64,000 bases of DNA from Haloimpatiens massiliensis (GCF_900184255.1 NZ_LT854639.1:370809-434808), one strand, 5' to 3'. Positions 1 through 9,181 are shown, counted from the first letter of the stretch. Numbers and translations: made by a program. The notes: a model not told the origin generated them from the sequence alone.

Positions 1-363
1 TATTCTTCTAAAAATAGCTTTAACTTTAACTGTAAATTCTCTAATATCGAAAGGTTTTGGTATATAATCATCTGCACCTAGTTCAATGGCTAAAATTTCT
101 TCAGTAATATCTTTTGCATCAGTTATGGTCACTATGGGGATTATAAACTCTCTTGCTACAACTTTGCATAGTTCAATTCCATTTATATCTGGAATATTCA
201 AATCTAAAACCAACATATCTGGTTTGTATTTATGCAAAAAATATATGGCTTTCTTGCCCTCTTTAATAGCAATGGCATTAAAGCCTTCTTTATGAAGTGC
301 TTCACAAATAGTTTTGGATATTAAATTTTCCGGTTCTATAATGAGAATTTTTTTTGTTTCCAT
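1..363 (-). CDS. Response regulator, receiver domain (partial)
   Basis: This is the N-terminal 121 residues of a response regulator; it runs off the window edge, so the output domain is not visible. The fold is clear from the phospho-acceptor Asp54 in VLDLNIPDING, Thr81 in the TITDA strand and Lys103 in PKPF. The start is METKKIL, read leftwards from 363. The acidic pocket that is normally VDDE reads IEPE here (residues 9-12), so one Mg-binding Asp is Glu and the next position is Pro. Phosphotransfer may therefore be altered. It is divergent from asnB, with about 220 bp between them. No partner kinase is visible. The family is certain from sequence; the output class is unknown. Confidence 0.85.
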   Translation of the reverse strand, partial: METKKILIIEPENLISKTICEALHKEGFNAIAIKEGKKAIYFLHKYKPDMLVLDLNIPDINGIELCKVVAREFIIPIVTITDAKDITEEILAIELGADDYIPKPFDIREFTVKVKAIFRRI

Positions 364-586
364 AAATATCACCCATATTAAATTTTATTACAGGATGCAT
401 ATGTAAAAAGTTACAAATCAGATACAAATTAGCCTTATATTGAAACATTTATAGAATATAATCTTTAGATATAACAAAGAAGCTTTAATTAAATAATAGA
501 AACTTATATATAGCACTTTTGTGAAATTTATATTATAGCACTATTTATCATTTAGATAGTAAGCAAAAGAAAGTGAGGAGATAATT

Positions 587-2458
587 TTGTGCGGCTTTGT
601 AGGTTTTTTCACTAATGAAAAAGTTAAAAATACTGATATTGAAAATATAAGGAAGATGAATTCCAAGATACAGCATAGGGGTCCTGATGATGAAGGTATA
701 TACTATGGTCATAATATTTTGTTAGTTTTTAGAAGGTTAAGCATAATAGCTTTAGACTCAGGTAAACAGCCTTTTTCCTATAACAATGACAATTACCACA
801 TTATTTTTAATGGTGAAATCTATAATTATATTGAATTAAAGGAAAAGCTTATAAATGAAGGTCTAGAGTTTTCTACAGATACAGAAGCAGAAGTTATATT
901 AGCACTCTATAAACACAAGGGTAGAGACTTTGTAAAAGAACTTAGGGGCATGTTTGCCTTTGCCATATGGGATGAAGTTAATAAAAAACTTTTCTGTGCT
1001 AGAGATCCTTTTGGTATTAAACCCTTTTATTATATAGATAATGATAATAGCCTTTATTTTGCATCAGAACTTAAAAGTTTCACGGGCATAACTGATAAAT
1101 ATTCTAATGAAATCCGCCAAGATTCACTACATAATTATTTAACCTTTCAGTTTGTCCCTGAACCTAACACCATGTTTAATGATATAAAACTCTTAGAATC
1201 AGGATGTATTTTAGAAAAAAGCTTAAATGAAAAAATTAATATTACAAAGTATTGGTATCCTAAGTTTAATCCTATAATTAAAGACACTAACGAAAAAATA
1301 TCGGAAATAAAAACCGTTTTAGAGAATTCTGTTAAAATACATATGAGAAGCGATGTTCCAGTTGGGTGTTTCCTATCTGGTGGTATTGATTCCACTATAA
1401 TAGCTTTGCTAGCTAAAAAATTTAATCCTCACATCAAAACTTTTACCATAGGGTTTAATAGAAATGGTTATAGTGAAGTAGATTTAGCTAAAGAAACTGC
1501 AGAAGAATTAGAACTTGAAAATATAAGCCGAACCATAGATTGTGATGAATTTATAAAAGACATTGAAAAAATAGTATGGCACATGGATTCGCCAGTGGCA
1601 GATCCTTCACTTATACCAATATACTATATTTCAAAAGAAGCCAGAAAACATGTGAAAGTAATACTATCTGGTGAGGGTTCCGATGAACTTTTTGGGGGAT
1701 ATGGAATATATCATGAACCACAATCTTTGAAAATGTTCTCTCACATACCGGCCTCTGTTAAAAGGGCTTTAAAACATATTGCTTATATTTGTCCGGAAGG
1801 GGTTAAAGGTAAAAGCTTTATAGAAAGAGGCTGTACTCCTTTAGAAGAACGCTATGTTGGAAATGCTAAGATTTTTAAGGACTATGAGAAAATGGATTTT
1901 CTTAAGAATTATAACAAAGCTTTCACATACAATTTGGTTACAAAGCCTCTTTATGAAGCCGCTGTAAATTATGATGACATTACAAAAATGCAATATATAG
2001 ATATAAATACTTGGCTAAAAGGTGATATTCTCATAAAATCTGATAGAATGTCCATGGCTAATTCCTTAGAATTAAGAGTTCCCTTCCTAGATAAGGAAGT
2101 GTTTAAAGTTGCTTCTAGCCTTATGACTTCTGATAAAGTACATAATAGTACCACTAAATATCTTCTTAGGGAAACTTTCAAGGATGATTTGCCTATGGAT
2201 AATATAATTAGAAAAAAACTAGGATATCCAGTGCCTATCCGCCACTGGCTAAAAAACGAACTTTATTCTTGGGCTGAATCCACTATTAAAAATAGCATGG
2301 CAGATGAATATATAAATAAGGAAAATACCTTGAAAATGCTAAAAATACACAAAACTGGTCATATAGATTACAGCAGAAAGCTGTGGACAATAATTACATT
2401 TATTTTATGGCATAAAGTGTTTATTGAAGAAGTCAGCTGCGAAGCTAAAGCTATTTAA
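587..2458 (+). CDS. asnB: Asparagine synthetase (glutamine-hydrolysing)
   Basis: Converts aspartate, glutamine and ATP to asparagine and glutamate in the cytoplasm. At 623 residues it has the family layout: an N-terminal class II glutamine amidotransferase domain (about 1-210) with catalytic Cys2 (MCGFVGF, RHRGPDDEG-like loop reading QHRGPDDEG), then a synthetase domain with the pyrophosphate loop SGGIDST near residue 263 and a second ATP-site segment SGEGSDELFGGY. A TTG start is preferred because it places Cys at position 2, as maturation requires, and lies 6 nt after GAGGAG. It is monocistronic, followed by a repeat cluster. No leader element was recognised upstream. Confidence 0.95.
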   Translation: MCGFVGFFTNEKVKNTDIENIRKMNSKIQHRGPDDEGIYYGHNILLVFRRLSIIALDSGKQPFSYNNDNYHIIFNGEIYNYIELKEKLINEGLEFSTDTEAEVILALYKHKGRDFVKELRGMFAFAIWDEVNKKLFCARDPFGIKPFYYIDNDNSLYFASELKSFTGITDKYSNEIRQDSLHNYLTFQFVPEPNTMFNDIKLLESGCILEKSLNEKINITKYWYPKFNPIIKDTNEKISEIKTVLENSVKIHMRSDVPVGCFLSGGIDSTIIALLAKKFNPHIKTFTIGFNRNGYSEVDLAKETAEELELENISRTIDCDEFIKDIEKIVWHMDSPVADPSLIPIYYISKEARKHVKVILSGEGSDELFGGYGIYHEPQSLKMFSHIPASVKRALKHIAYICPEGVKGKSFIERGCTPLEERYVGNAKIFKDYEKMDFLKNYNKAFTYNLVTKPLYEAAVNYDDITKMQYIDINTWLKGDILIKSDRMSMANSLELRVPFLDKEVFKVASSLMTSDKVHNSTTKYLLRETFKDDLPMDNIIRKKLGYPVPIRHWLKNELYSWAESTIKNSMADEYINKENTLKMLKIHKTGHIDYSRKLWTIITFILWHKVFIEEVSCEAKAI

Positions 2459-2461
2459 AGA

Positions 2462-2654
2462 ATATATTGTGACATAATACATTGAAGAAAAATCTAATTT
2501 TAATTGCGTAATAAATGTGTAATTTGGGACTGTTCACAATTCCACATTTATTACTACATTAAAATCAGATTTTTAGTTTAATTTGTTTATAGTTGGAGAG
2601 AGAAGCCTACTAAAGGAGGATTTTCCTCCACTATGTTACGGAAAATCTTTAATT
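2462..2654 (+). repeat. Palindromic composite repeat, copy B (internally deleted)
   Basis: This copy starts 3 nt after the asnB stop codon. It consists of a short lead segment (2462-2486), an outer stem only of the long hairpin (2487-2575; the arms GAAAAATCTAATTTTAAT and ATTAAAATCAGATTTTT pair), a spacer, and module P (2595-2654: AGAAGCCTACTAAAGGA through GGAAAATCTTTAATT). The inner hairpin present in copies A, C and D is missing: the left arm jumps from GGGACTGTTCACAA directly into TTCCACATTTATT. Identified by comparison with 13836-14168. Confidence 0.8.
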
Positions 2655-2670
2655 AAATAAATGGGATAGC

Positions 2671-2752
2671 AAAAAGCTATAACTGTTCCATTAAATGGAG
2701 TAGTTATAGCTTTTCTTTAAGGGCTTAAAAATCTTTTATTGGCCATAGCCAG
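2671..2752 (+). repeat. Stem-loop (2671-2714) followed by repeat module R
   Basis: The stem AAAAGCTATAACT pairs with AGTTATAGCTTTT around TCCATTAAATGGA and is followed by a T-rich run, so it could terminate transcripts leaving asnB. The next segment (2717-2752, CTTAAAAATCTTTTATTGG then AGCCAG) recurs in inverted orientation at 3612-3650. It is treated as a further module of the dispersed repeat mosaic. Confidence 0.6.
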
Positions 2753-2838
2753 CCTAAATAAACTCCGCCTGAAAATTAAGAACTGCCACTAAATCATTTT
2801 GGGACTAATATAAATCCTTAGTCATCAAATAAAATTTT

Positions 2839-3304
2839 CTAACAGGCTAACTTTAGCTCGGTAAGTACTTTTTCTATAGGTATATCTTTTTTAACTTGCT
2901 CATAAACAAAATATACTAGTTCTTTAGCCGCTAGGCTTTTGATGGATTTATATATTTAGCGAATTCCTTAATTTGCATTGTGATTCCTAATGGAGAAATT
3001 TTTTATTTTATGAGTTTATTGAAATGTAAATTTAAATAGTTAATGCGATTTCTATCAATGAGACTATCGTCCCACTTTAAGTGACTCAAAATCTATATAT
3101 TGAGCTACTAATTTTAGCAGTTAGTATATGTTCTGAGATTTTAAGTAAAGACTTTGTGCCATCTAAATTTATTAATCCATTAATAATAGTGATTACATGA
3201 TGAAATTGTGGCTTATTCATTCCATAGTTTACATCATTTAAGTAATTGTAAAGTTCATCATTAATGGATATAATATTATTAAATTTATTTGGCATACTGA
3301 CCAC
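2839..3304 (-). pseudogene. Decayed IS transposase (N- and C-terminal remnants)
   Basis: The intact 72-residue reading frame at 3086-3304 (MPNKFNNIISINDELYNYL onward) looks like a DDE transposase N-terminus. One T is missing in a T-run at the end of it. Shifting frame there restores LSHLKWDDSLIDRNRINYL for about 30 more codons to a stop near 3016. After a large internal deletion a typical transposase C-terminus follows: SLAAKELVYFVYEQ and IEKVLTELKLAC, ending at the stop at 2839. The catalytic core is absent, so the copy is dead. The family resembles IS4/IS701-like elements from clostridia, by recognition only. The upstream GTGTTGTAACTTATATTTAACAC hairpin (about 3319-3341) may be an element end. 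Confidence 0.75.
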
Positions 3305-3429
3305 CTCCAGGTAATATTTGTGTTGTAACTTATATTTAACACGGAAAAAGTCAGTGTACCATATTTATTTTTTGGTAATAGTACCAATTCAACTTTTTAT
3401 TTTGCAGAATTAAAGTAATTAATTTATGA

Positions 3430-3566
3430 ATAAGTAACAAGAGAACAGTTAGTAAAAGTTAGAGTCCTTCAAAAAGTTCAGCTTTGCTGAATTTTCACCA
3501 CAACTATTACTTTTTAGCTATTACCTATTACTTATCTACAAGTTCTTATTTATCCAACAATTAAAG
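3430..3566 (-). repeat. Repeat module Q (hairpin), copy 1
   Basis: About 135 bp that recurs at 14401-14527. It is a long imperfect hairpin centred on TTCAGC-NNN-GCTGAA. Read on the minus strand the central loop is AAA here and TTT in the other copy, that is, inverted. Arms include GTAATAGCTAA with ACTTTTACTAAC. No coding potential. Confidence 0.75.
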
Positions 3567-3611
3567 TTATATATTATTATATATAAATCCTAATCATACC
3601 TACATATTTAC

Positions 3612-3650
3612 GCTGGCTACCGCCCAATAAAAGATTTTTAAAGCGCTAAA
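3612..3650 (-). repeat. Repeat module R, inverted copy
   Basis: Read on the minus strand, CTTTAGCGCTTTAAAAATC followed by TTTTATTGGGCGGTAGCCAG matches 2717-2752 at most positions. It lies between module Q and the 98-bp palindrome, showing that the repeats here are built from interchangeable modules. Confidence 0.6.
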
Positions 3651-3657
3651 GAGAAAA

Positions 3658-3755
3658 GGAGCTGTTGCACTAAGAATAAATTCTACAATATATTGTTTTA
3701 ACTTTAAACTTCCAAAACAATATATTGCATGTGAATTCCTTAATGCAACAGCTCC
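3658..3755. repeat. 98-bp palindromic TIR element, copy 1
   Basis: A near-perfect inverted repeat running from GGAGCTGTTGCACTAAGA to TTAATGCAACAGCTCC with inner arms ACAATATATTG / CAATATATTG. It has the same length, termini and inner motifs as 45887-45984. Exact 98-bp size, terminal inverted repeats and absence of coding sequence are features of a MITE-like non-autonomous element. It occupies the place where module P sits in copies B, C and D of the composite repeat. Confidence 0.8.
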
Positions 3756-3779
3756 CTTTTTCATTTTATGCATGAACTG

Positions 3780-4037
3780 AAAAATCTGTCTTTAAGGTAA
3801 CAATAAATATATTTTCTTAGACTATTGAGCTAGCCTTAGAAATTCTTTGTTTTGAAATTTCAATACCCGTTAAGAAGCTTTCATGTTTGAGCGCCGTCAG
3901 AAGCGAGTTTGAAAGCTTTAGGGTATTGAAATTTGAAAACATTAGAATTTCTTGGCGTATTGCGAGTAGTCTAAGAAAATATATTTATTCTGGACTTAAA
4001 GACAGATTTTTCTTATTGCACTTGCTTCACAATTTTC
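3780..4037 (-). repeat. Palindromic composite repeat, copy A (long hairpin)
   Basis: Two roughly 115-nt arms (3780-3890 and 3900-4011) form one long hairpin. The outer arms AAAAATCTGTCTTTAAG / CTTAAAGACAGATTTTT are nearly perfect. The apex carries the core CCCGTTAAGAA ... CTTTCATGTTTGAG / GAGTTTGAAAGCTTTAGGG. A short lead segment (4012-4037) abuts the stop codon of the acetyltransferase gene. Nearly identical to copy D at 14601-14834. A 60-codon reading frame across it is not regarded as a gene. Confidence 0.85.
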
Positions 4038-4544
4038 TTATGATGCTAACTGTAAAAATTCATCCATAGTTATAGAATATTGAATTTCCTTTGGTAATTC
4101 CTTATCCTCTGTAAAACCTAATTTTTTAAACGCCCTTTGAGAACGTCTATTTTTATAATTAATTTTAGCCACCACTTCATCAACTCTCCATTGAAAAAAT
4201 GCATGTTTTAATCCTTCAAATATTGCATTAGTGCCTAATCCCTTGCCCCACTTTTCCTTATCGCCAATTACTATTACCATTTCTGCTGCACTGCTTTTAG
4301 GAACAAGTCTTAAAAAGCCAACAGGCTCTTCTTCCTTAGTAGTTACCATAAAAAAACTTCCATCTTGATTAAATAAATGAGTTAAAATTGGCATGTTAAC
4401 TCTGTATATTACTTGTTCAATACTCTTACTAACATTTTGTCTTTCATTTAAATATTGCGTAACTTCATAATCTTTTAGCCAATCTACGATCATCCAAGCA
4501 TCTGATTTAAACACTTCCTGACGCAATTGCACCTTACCATTCAT
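4038..4544 (-). CDS. GNAT-family N-acetyltransferase
   Basis: A 168-residue protein with the GNAT pattern: an N-terminal strand-helix segment, a mid-domain strand EPVGFLRLVP, the acetyl-CoA binding motif A around VIVIGDKEKWGKGLGTNAI (Q/R-x-x-G-x-G/A becomes KWGKGLG), and the C-terminal RRSQRAFKKLGF typical of RimJ-type enzymes. It probably transfers an acetyl group from acetyl-CoA to a small molecule or protein N-terminus; the substrate cannot be inferred. The length is normal for a single GNAT domain. The ribosome binding site is weak (ACAGGT upstream). It stands alone, with palindromic repeat A at its 3' end, which may serve as its terminator. Confidence 0.85.
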   Translation of the reverse strand: MNGKVQLRQEVFKSDAWMIVDWLKDYEVTQYLNERQNVSKSIEQVIYRVNMPILTHLFNQDGSFFMVTTKEEEPVGFLRLVPKSSAAEMVIVIGDKEKWGKGLGTNAIFEGLKHAFFQWRVDEVVAKINYKNRRSQRAFKKLGFTEDKELPKEIQYSITMDEFLQLAS

Positions 4545-5381
4545 TTTGCATACCTGTTGTATAAAATCTACTAAAAGCTAATATTTAGAGATTTATTCCT
4601 TATTCAACGCAACCTGTTTCGTCATAAGACTACTCCAGTTTGATATGTTGCTCCAAAGGCTTAAATTCCTGCACAACGCACAGTACATATACAAGTTTAC
4701 GTTTAAGTGTAATATCTTGTATTTACTTATTTTGCTTGGTTGTCGCTAACTACTTACGCAAGTAGTCTTATTCATACACTAACCCCCTCTAGGTTTTACC
4801 CTATGATTACACCACTTTCGCAATGTATGGGATTCACAATAGCTAATTAATATTATACACAAAATAAGATAAAATATACATGTGAATTTATATTACATTC
4901 CGTTATATTTTGGTAGATTTAATACAACAGTTCACCTCCTCCATAAAATAATAAAACCCTACTTAGGGATTTTCTTACATCTCAGTGGGTTTTAAATCAA
5001 ATATATGTAAGGCGTGTAAGCCTCAATCTTTTATATCAAATACTGTATTGTACTGTCAATGGCTGGAATTTACCTCTACTAAGGTTTATTTAAAAATGGA
5101 AGTTAAAAAGTGCCTTTCCCTTAGTTTTGCTCCCTAATCTAACTACACTCCATTAAATCCAAATTAATTGAAAAAAAAGTTAGTTAATTAACATTTTCGT
5201 AAGAAATTCTTCATTTTTATAGTATGCATTTTGTAATATGTTTCCTTTAATATTAAATTATAATATTAATTTAACTTAAACTGCTCGAACCACAAGTTTT
5301 TACACTAAATTCTATAAACAAAGTACTAAAATAGCTAATCCATATATGGATATTATATCACTGATATTTAAGGAGGTTATT
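4545..5381. other. Long intergenic region, no gene recognised
   Basis: More than 800 bp without a convincing reading frame on either strand. A short stem AGGC-TTACAC-GCCT near 5010-5025 and the sequence around 4960-5000 look structured, but I could not assign them to an RNA family. The base composition is slightly less AT-rich at 4600-4830, which may reflect a decayed mobile element; no conserved protein motif survives. Confidence 0.4.
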
Positions 5382-6020
5382 ATGGAAGGCATGTGCAATG
5401 ATAATCAAATTTACAAGAGAAAAAAATTAAAAAAACGAAATATTAAGATTAATAGATTTAAATACAAAATAATGTTCCTCACCCTGCTTATTATCATCCT
5501 CCTAATTTATTTTTCAAGTAATTTAATGAATGATAAAAATTACAATTATAAATTAGGTAAAAAAATATATACATCAATGAATGATAAACAAAATAGAACA
5601 AAGGCCTATGTCAGCGCTGTATATCTCAATGGCGGCTATTCTGAAAATACCTGCGTATATTTTTTAGCTGAGGTTTTAAGAATGAGTGGCGAAAAAATTG
5701 ATGTTAGTGTTTGTAATACTGCTAAAATTTTAGATATAATGAAAAGGGACGGCTGGAAAATAGAAAGAAATTATAAAAAGTTAAAGCCAGGAGATATTTG
5801 CTTTACTACTGATGAATCATTGAATAAGAATGGAACTCCAACCCACACCTATATATTTATGGGATGGAAAAAAGAAGGAAATTATGATTATGCCTATATT
5901 TGTGACAATCAAGCTAAAGATTATAATGGCAAAATATATCATTTAAGAAACATAACAAAAGCAGAAAAGATGGGTAAAAACGTTAAGGAACCTTTTAGCT
6001 TTTTTATGTATAAAAAATAA
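5382..6020 (+). CDS. Membrane-anchored CHAP/NlpC-like protein
   Basis: A 212-residue protein. ATG at 5382 is preferred over an in-frame upstream ATG because AAGGAGG lies 6-8 nt before it. A Lys/Arg-rich cytoplasmic start is followed by one membrane helix (about 28-48, IMFLTLLIIILLIYF), then an outside domain. That domain has a Cys in SENTCVYFLAEVLR, a GDICF strand, and a His in PTHTYIFMGW, the order expected for the Cys-His pair of CHAP or NlpC/P60 amidases. Such enzymes cut peptidoglycan stem peptides or cross-bridges. Function is inferred from motif order only; the family match is weak. The two-component genes start about 115 bp downstream and may or may not be linked. Confidence 0.6.
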   Translation: MEGMCNDNQIYKRKKLKKRNIKINRFKYKIMFLTLLIIILLIYFSSNLMNDKNYNYKLGKKIYTSMNDKQNRTKAYVSAVYLNGGYSENTCVYFLAEVLRMSGEKIDVSVCNTAKILDIMKRDGWKIERNYKKLKPGDICFTTDESLNKNGTPTHTYIFMGWKKEGNYDYAYICDNQAKDYNGKIYHLRNITKAEKMGKNVKEPFSFFMYKK

Positions 6021-6136
6021 TTTCTATACTTATTATATACATTTAAAACAGTAAAGCTAGTGATTGTGCACTAATAGCTGTCGATTGCACTCTAACCACT
6101 AAACAGGCTGATACTAAAATATACTAATACGGGGGG

Positions 6137-6844
6137 ATGGACGTGGAGGACACTTATAATGTACTTGTAGTGGATGATGAAAAAGAAATTAGGGATGCTA
6201 TTGAAGTATACTTAAGAAGTATGGAAAACATAAAAATAATAAAAGCAGCGGATGGATTAGATGCTTTAGATGCTCTAGAAAATAATGAGGTTCACGTAAT
6301 ACTTTTAGATATAATGATGCCTAAATTGGATGGCATACGAACCTGCATGAAGATAAGAGAAAAAAGAAATATCCCTATTATAATGTTATCTGCTAAAAGT
6401 GAGGATACAGATAAAATTTTGGGACTAAATATAGGCGCTGATGACTATATAACTAAGCCCTTTAATCCATTGGAGCTAGTGGCAAGGGTAAAATCTCAAC
6501 TCAGGAGATATATAAATTTTGGGAATTTCCCTAAAAACTCTAATGATCAAATAGTTATAGATGGACTAGTCATAAATAAAACAAGACATGAGGTTACTGT
6601 TGATGGAAGCTCTGTAAAGCTTACCCCTATAGAATACGATATACTTCTGCTTTTAGCTGAAAACCGAGGCAGGGTTTTCCCTTCTAATGAAATATATGAA
6701 AGGGTTTGGAATGAGCCTTCCTTTAAGACAGAAAATACCGTATCAGTGCATATACGAAGGCTTAGAAAAAAAATCGAAATAAATCCTAAAGAGCCTAGAT
6801 ATGTAAAGGTGGTGTGGGGAGTTGGATACAAAATTGAAAAATAA
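6137..6844 (+). CDS. OmpR/PhoB-family response regulator
   Basis: A 235-residue DNA-binding response regulator. The receiver domain (about 7-120) has the acidic pocket VVDDE at 11-15, phospho-acceptor Asp58 in LLDIMMPKLDG, Ser/Thr in MLSAKS and Lys107 in ITKPF. A winged-helix output domain follows (about 135-235) with LTPIEYDILLLLAENRGRV and the recognition-helix region ENTVSVHIRRLRKKIE. The start follows GGGGGATGG. Its 3' end overlaps the kinase gene by 23 bp, so the two are translated together and form one two-component pair. The regulated genes are unknown. Confidence 0.93.
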   Translation: MDVEDTYNVLVVDDEKEIRDAIEVYLRSMENIKIIKAADGLDALDALENNEVHVILLDIMMPKLDGIRTCMKIREKRNIPIIMLSAKSEDTDKILGLNIGADDYITKPFNPLELVARVKSQLRRYINFGNFPKNSNDQIVIDGLVINKTRHEVTVDGSSVKLTPIEYDILLLLAENRGRVFPSNEIYERVWNEPSFKTENTVSVHIRRLRKKIEINPKEPRYVKVVWGVGYKIEK

Positions 6845-9017
6845 GCTCCTAAATAACTCAAGTTTGTGCAATTTTCTAGAAAGATTTATACTTATTTTAT
6901 TTATAGCGCTTATAATTCTTTTTACTATAATAAATTCCAATATGTCTTCTATTCACTATAAAAAAGAAGACATTAATTCTACAGAAAGTTCTTTAACGCA
7001 AATAAATTCAAAAATTGATACTGTAAAAAACTATGAAAAGGGTAAAATAGATATTAATTTGATAGATTTCAACGCCTGGATGCTACATTGCGCAACACCT
7101 AGTAATTTATCTGTTTATAAAAAAACCAATAATTTGAGAATACTCTCTGAAAAATCTCAAGAAGAACTTACTAAATTAAGCAAAAATTTAAAACCTACAT
7201 GGGCTGGAAATGATTATAGTCGATTAGTAAAGTTTATAGTAATTGATAAAAACAAGCTTACATTTATCACTAACGATATGGATAATATAGATTTTATTAA
7301 AAACAATGTTAAAGCATTTTCTCAAGAAGATGGTCAGTTTTATAATTATGTTTCCAGTAAAGGCAAGTGGTACAATTTGTCCTATAATTCTTCTTCGGCA
7401 CCTGCACACAACTATGATGATTCAAATTCTAACAATTCAAATATTATTATACACAACCCTGGAAATTTTGTTGAGGCATATTGGTTTCCAATAGACTATG
7501 AATATTCTAGAGAAGATAACTTATTACTTGAAAAATTATTTAATGAATCCAAACAAAATTTAACTTCTCAAGTAACTTCTTTAAAATCCAACATTGTAAG
7601 AATGAAAAATGATATAACTAAAGCTAAAGTAGCAATAGTTATTTGTTGCATTTTAATTTTTATAATTTTGTTTGCTCTTTATTGTTTAGGAAAAACCCGC
7701 ATTCTTAGGGGCATAAAAAATAACTTCTTATGGAGAGCTGCAAAATCTATAGATAATAAATTTCAAAATAAAGGTGTTATTTTTAAAGTTACATTTTTTG
7801 TTCTATCCACTGTATTTACATTCTTTATATACCTTATTAGCCTATTTGCTTTAAATTCAAGTATTATAGGATTATTAGTTTTATTTATACCTTGGACATT
7901 TATATATTTTATATTTATATTGCCTAGGATGATTAAATTTTTGAAATATCTAAATGATATAATAAAGGGCTCAGACAACATAACCAGTGGAAATTTAAAT
8001 TATCTTATTCCTGAAAAGGGAGATAAATCTCTCAAAAAATTAGCTCATAATATAAATAAAATTAATAAGGGATTTAAGGTGTCCATTGAAGATAAGATAA
8101 AAAATGAAAGACTAAAAAGTCAGTTAGTGGCTAATGTATCCCACGATTTAAAAACTCCACTGACGTCTATAATAAATTCCACTGATATATTATTAAGAGA
8201 AGATATTTCTGAGGAAGAAAGGGAAGAATATTTAAAGATTCTTCATAGAAAAAGCTTAAAACTAAAAAAACTTATAGATGATTTGTTTCAAATATCTAAA
8301 ATCAACAGTGGAAAAGTGGAATTAAACAAGGCAAATGTAGATGTTTTGGAACTATTAAATCAATCCATAGCTGAATACTCCGACACAGACATCTACAATG
8401 ATAAGAACTTAAATTTTATTATAAGGCCTTTTAAAGAAAATATAGAAATGAATTTAGATGGAAATAAAATGTCTAGAGTTTTTGAAAATATAATTAATAA
8501 CACCCTAAAGTATTCTTTGAAAGATACTCGGGTCTATGTGGATATTGAGCCTCTAAATAGTAGCAATTCCCTTAATCATAATGGACATAGCAATACTGGT
8601 GGCATTGTCAATGATTATAGTAACTCTAGTAATTACAATACTAATAATACTACCAATAATACCACCAATAATACTACTACCAATAATACCAATAACAATA
8701 TTAACAATAATACTACTACCAATAACAATAATGATAATAATGCCAATAATTCTATTGGCAATGAAGACACTAAAAATAATTCTAATGCATTTGGCGGAAT
8801 TAAAATAATCTTTAAAAATATCTCCTCTACCGCATTAGATTTTGACAAAGAAGAAATCTTCGAAAGATTTACCAGAGGGGATGAATCCAGAAATTCACAT
8901 ATAGATGGCAATGGATTAGGTCTTGCTATAGCTAAAAGCATAGTAGAGCTGCATGGAGGAAAAATGTATGTGGATTTTGATGGTGACCTTTTTAAATCTA
9001 TAATTGAACTTTATTAG
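6822..9017 (+). CDS. Sensor histidine kinase with Asn/Thr-rich insertion
   Basis: A 731-residue membrane kinase. A TTG start lies inside the regulator gene after GGTGTGGGGA. Order: TM helix (about 18-40), a roughly 220-residue outside sensor region, further TM helices (about 265-370), a HAMP-like linker, and a HisKA domain with phospho-acceptor His441 in NVSHDLKTPL. Then comes the catalytic domain with N-box NIINNTLKYS and the late boxes EEIFERFTRGD and GNGLGLAIAKS. Inside the catalytic domain, residues about 600-650 are a low-complexity tract almost wholly Asn and Thr, lying between two beta strands. The G1 box reads KNISS instead of the usual NTG form, which I have seen in related clostridial kinases. 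Partner of the overlapping regulator. Confidence 0.92.
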   Translation: MDTKLKNKLLNNSSLCNFLERFILILFIALIILFTIINSNMSSIHYKKEDINSTESSLTQINSKIDTVKNYEKGKIDINLIDFNAWMLHCATPSNLSVYKKTNNLRILSEKSQEELTKLSKNLKPTWAGNDYSRLVKFIVIDKNKLTFITNDMDNIDFIKNNVKAFSQEDGQFYNYVSSKGKWYNLSYNSSSAPAHNYDDSNSNNSNIIIHNPGNFVEAYWFPIDYEYSREDNLLLEKLFNESKQNLTSQVTSLKSNIVRMKNDITKAKVAIVICCILIFIILFALYCLGKTRILRGIKNNFLWRAAKSIDNKFQNKGVIFKVTFFVLSTVFTFFIYLISLFALNSSIIGLLVLFIPWTFIYFIFILPRMIKFLKYLNDIIKGSDNITSGNLNYLIPEKGDKSLKKLAHNINKINKGFKVSIEDKIKNERLKSQLVANVSHDLKTPLTSIINSTDILLREDISEEEREEYLKILHRKSLKLKKLIDDLFQISKINSGKVELNKANVDVLELLNQSIAEYSDTDIYNDKNLNFIIRPFKENIEMNLDGNKMSRVFENIINNTLKYSLKDTRVYVDIEPLNSSNSLNHNGHSNTGGIVNDYSNSSNYNTNNTTNNTTNNTTTNNTNNNINNNTTTNNNNDNNANNSIGNEDTKNNSNAFGGIKIIFKNISSTALDFDKEEIFERFTRGDESRNSHIDGNGLGLAIAKSIVELHGGKMYVDFDGDLFKSIIELY
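8620..8770 (+). repeat. AAT/ACC/ACT triplet-rich tract inside kinase gene
   Basis: In-frame degenerate triplet repeat (AATAATACTACCAATAAT and variants) encoding the Asn/Thr run of the histidine kinase. Because all changes in units of three keep the frame, length can vary between strains without killing the gene. The opposite strand reads as Leu/Val-rich nonsense and is not a gene. Confidence 0.8.
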
Positions 9018-9042
9018 AGTATTTTACTTACTAATTTTGTAA

Positions 9043-9088
9043 TAAAATAAAAGCTATACTCCATGGGGAATATAGCTTTTATTTTATA
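9043..9088. terminator. Bidirectional terminator
   Basis: The stem AAAAGCTATA / TATAGCTTTT with flanking A- and T-tracts ends the two-component operon on the plus strand and could also act on the minus strand. Confidence 0.8.
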
Positions 9089-9181
9089 TATTAAACGCAT
9101 ATGCCAGTTACAAGATACATTATATACATTAAACATATTAGACATATTAGACACAAATCGGCATAATTCGGTATAATTCGG

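Noticed and set aside
3887..4069. 60-codon frame across palindromic repeat A
   Set aside because: It lies on the hairpin arm and runs into the antisense of the acetyltransferase 3' end; a similar frame in copy C diverges with the stem sequence, so it reflects the repeat and not a protein.
4600..5050. Possible remnant of an IS605/TnpB element
   Set aside because: Weak impression from a small hairpin and base composition only; no protein motif or clear element end could be found.
8581..8941. Two frames opposite or shifted over the kinase Asn/Thr tract
   Set aside because: Leu/Val/Ile-rich products arising from simple-sequence DNA within a well-supported gene.
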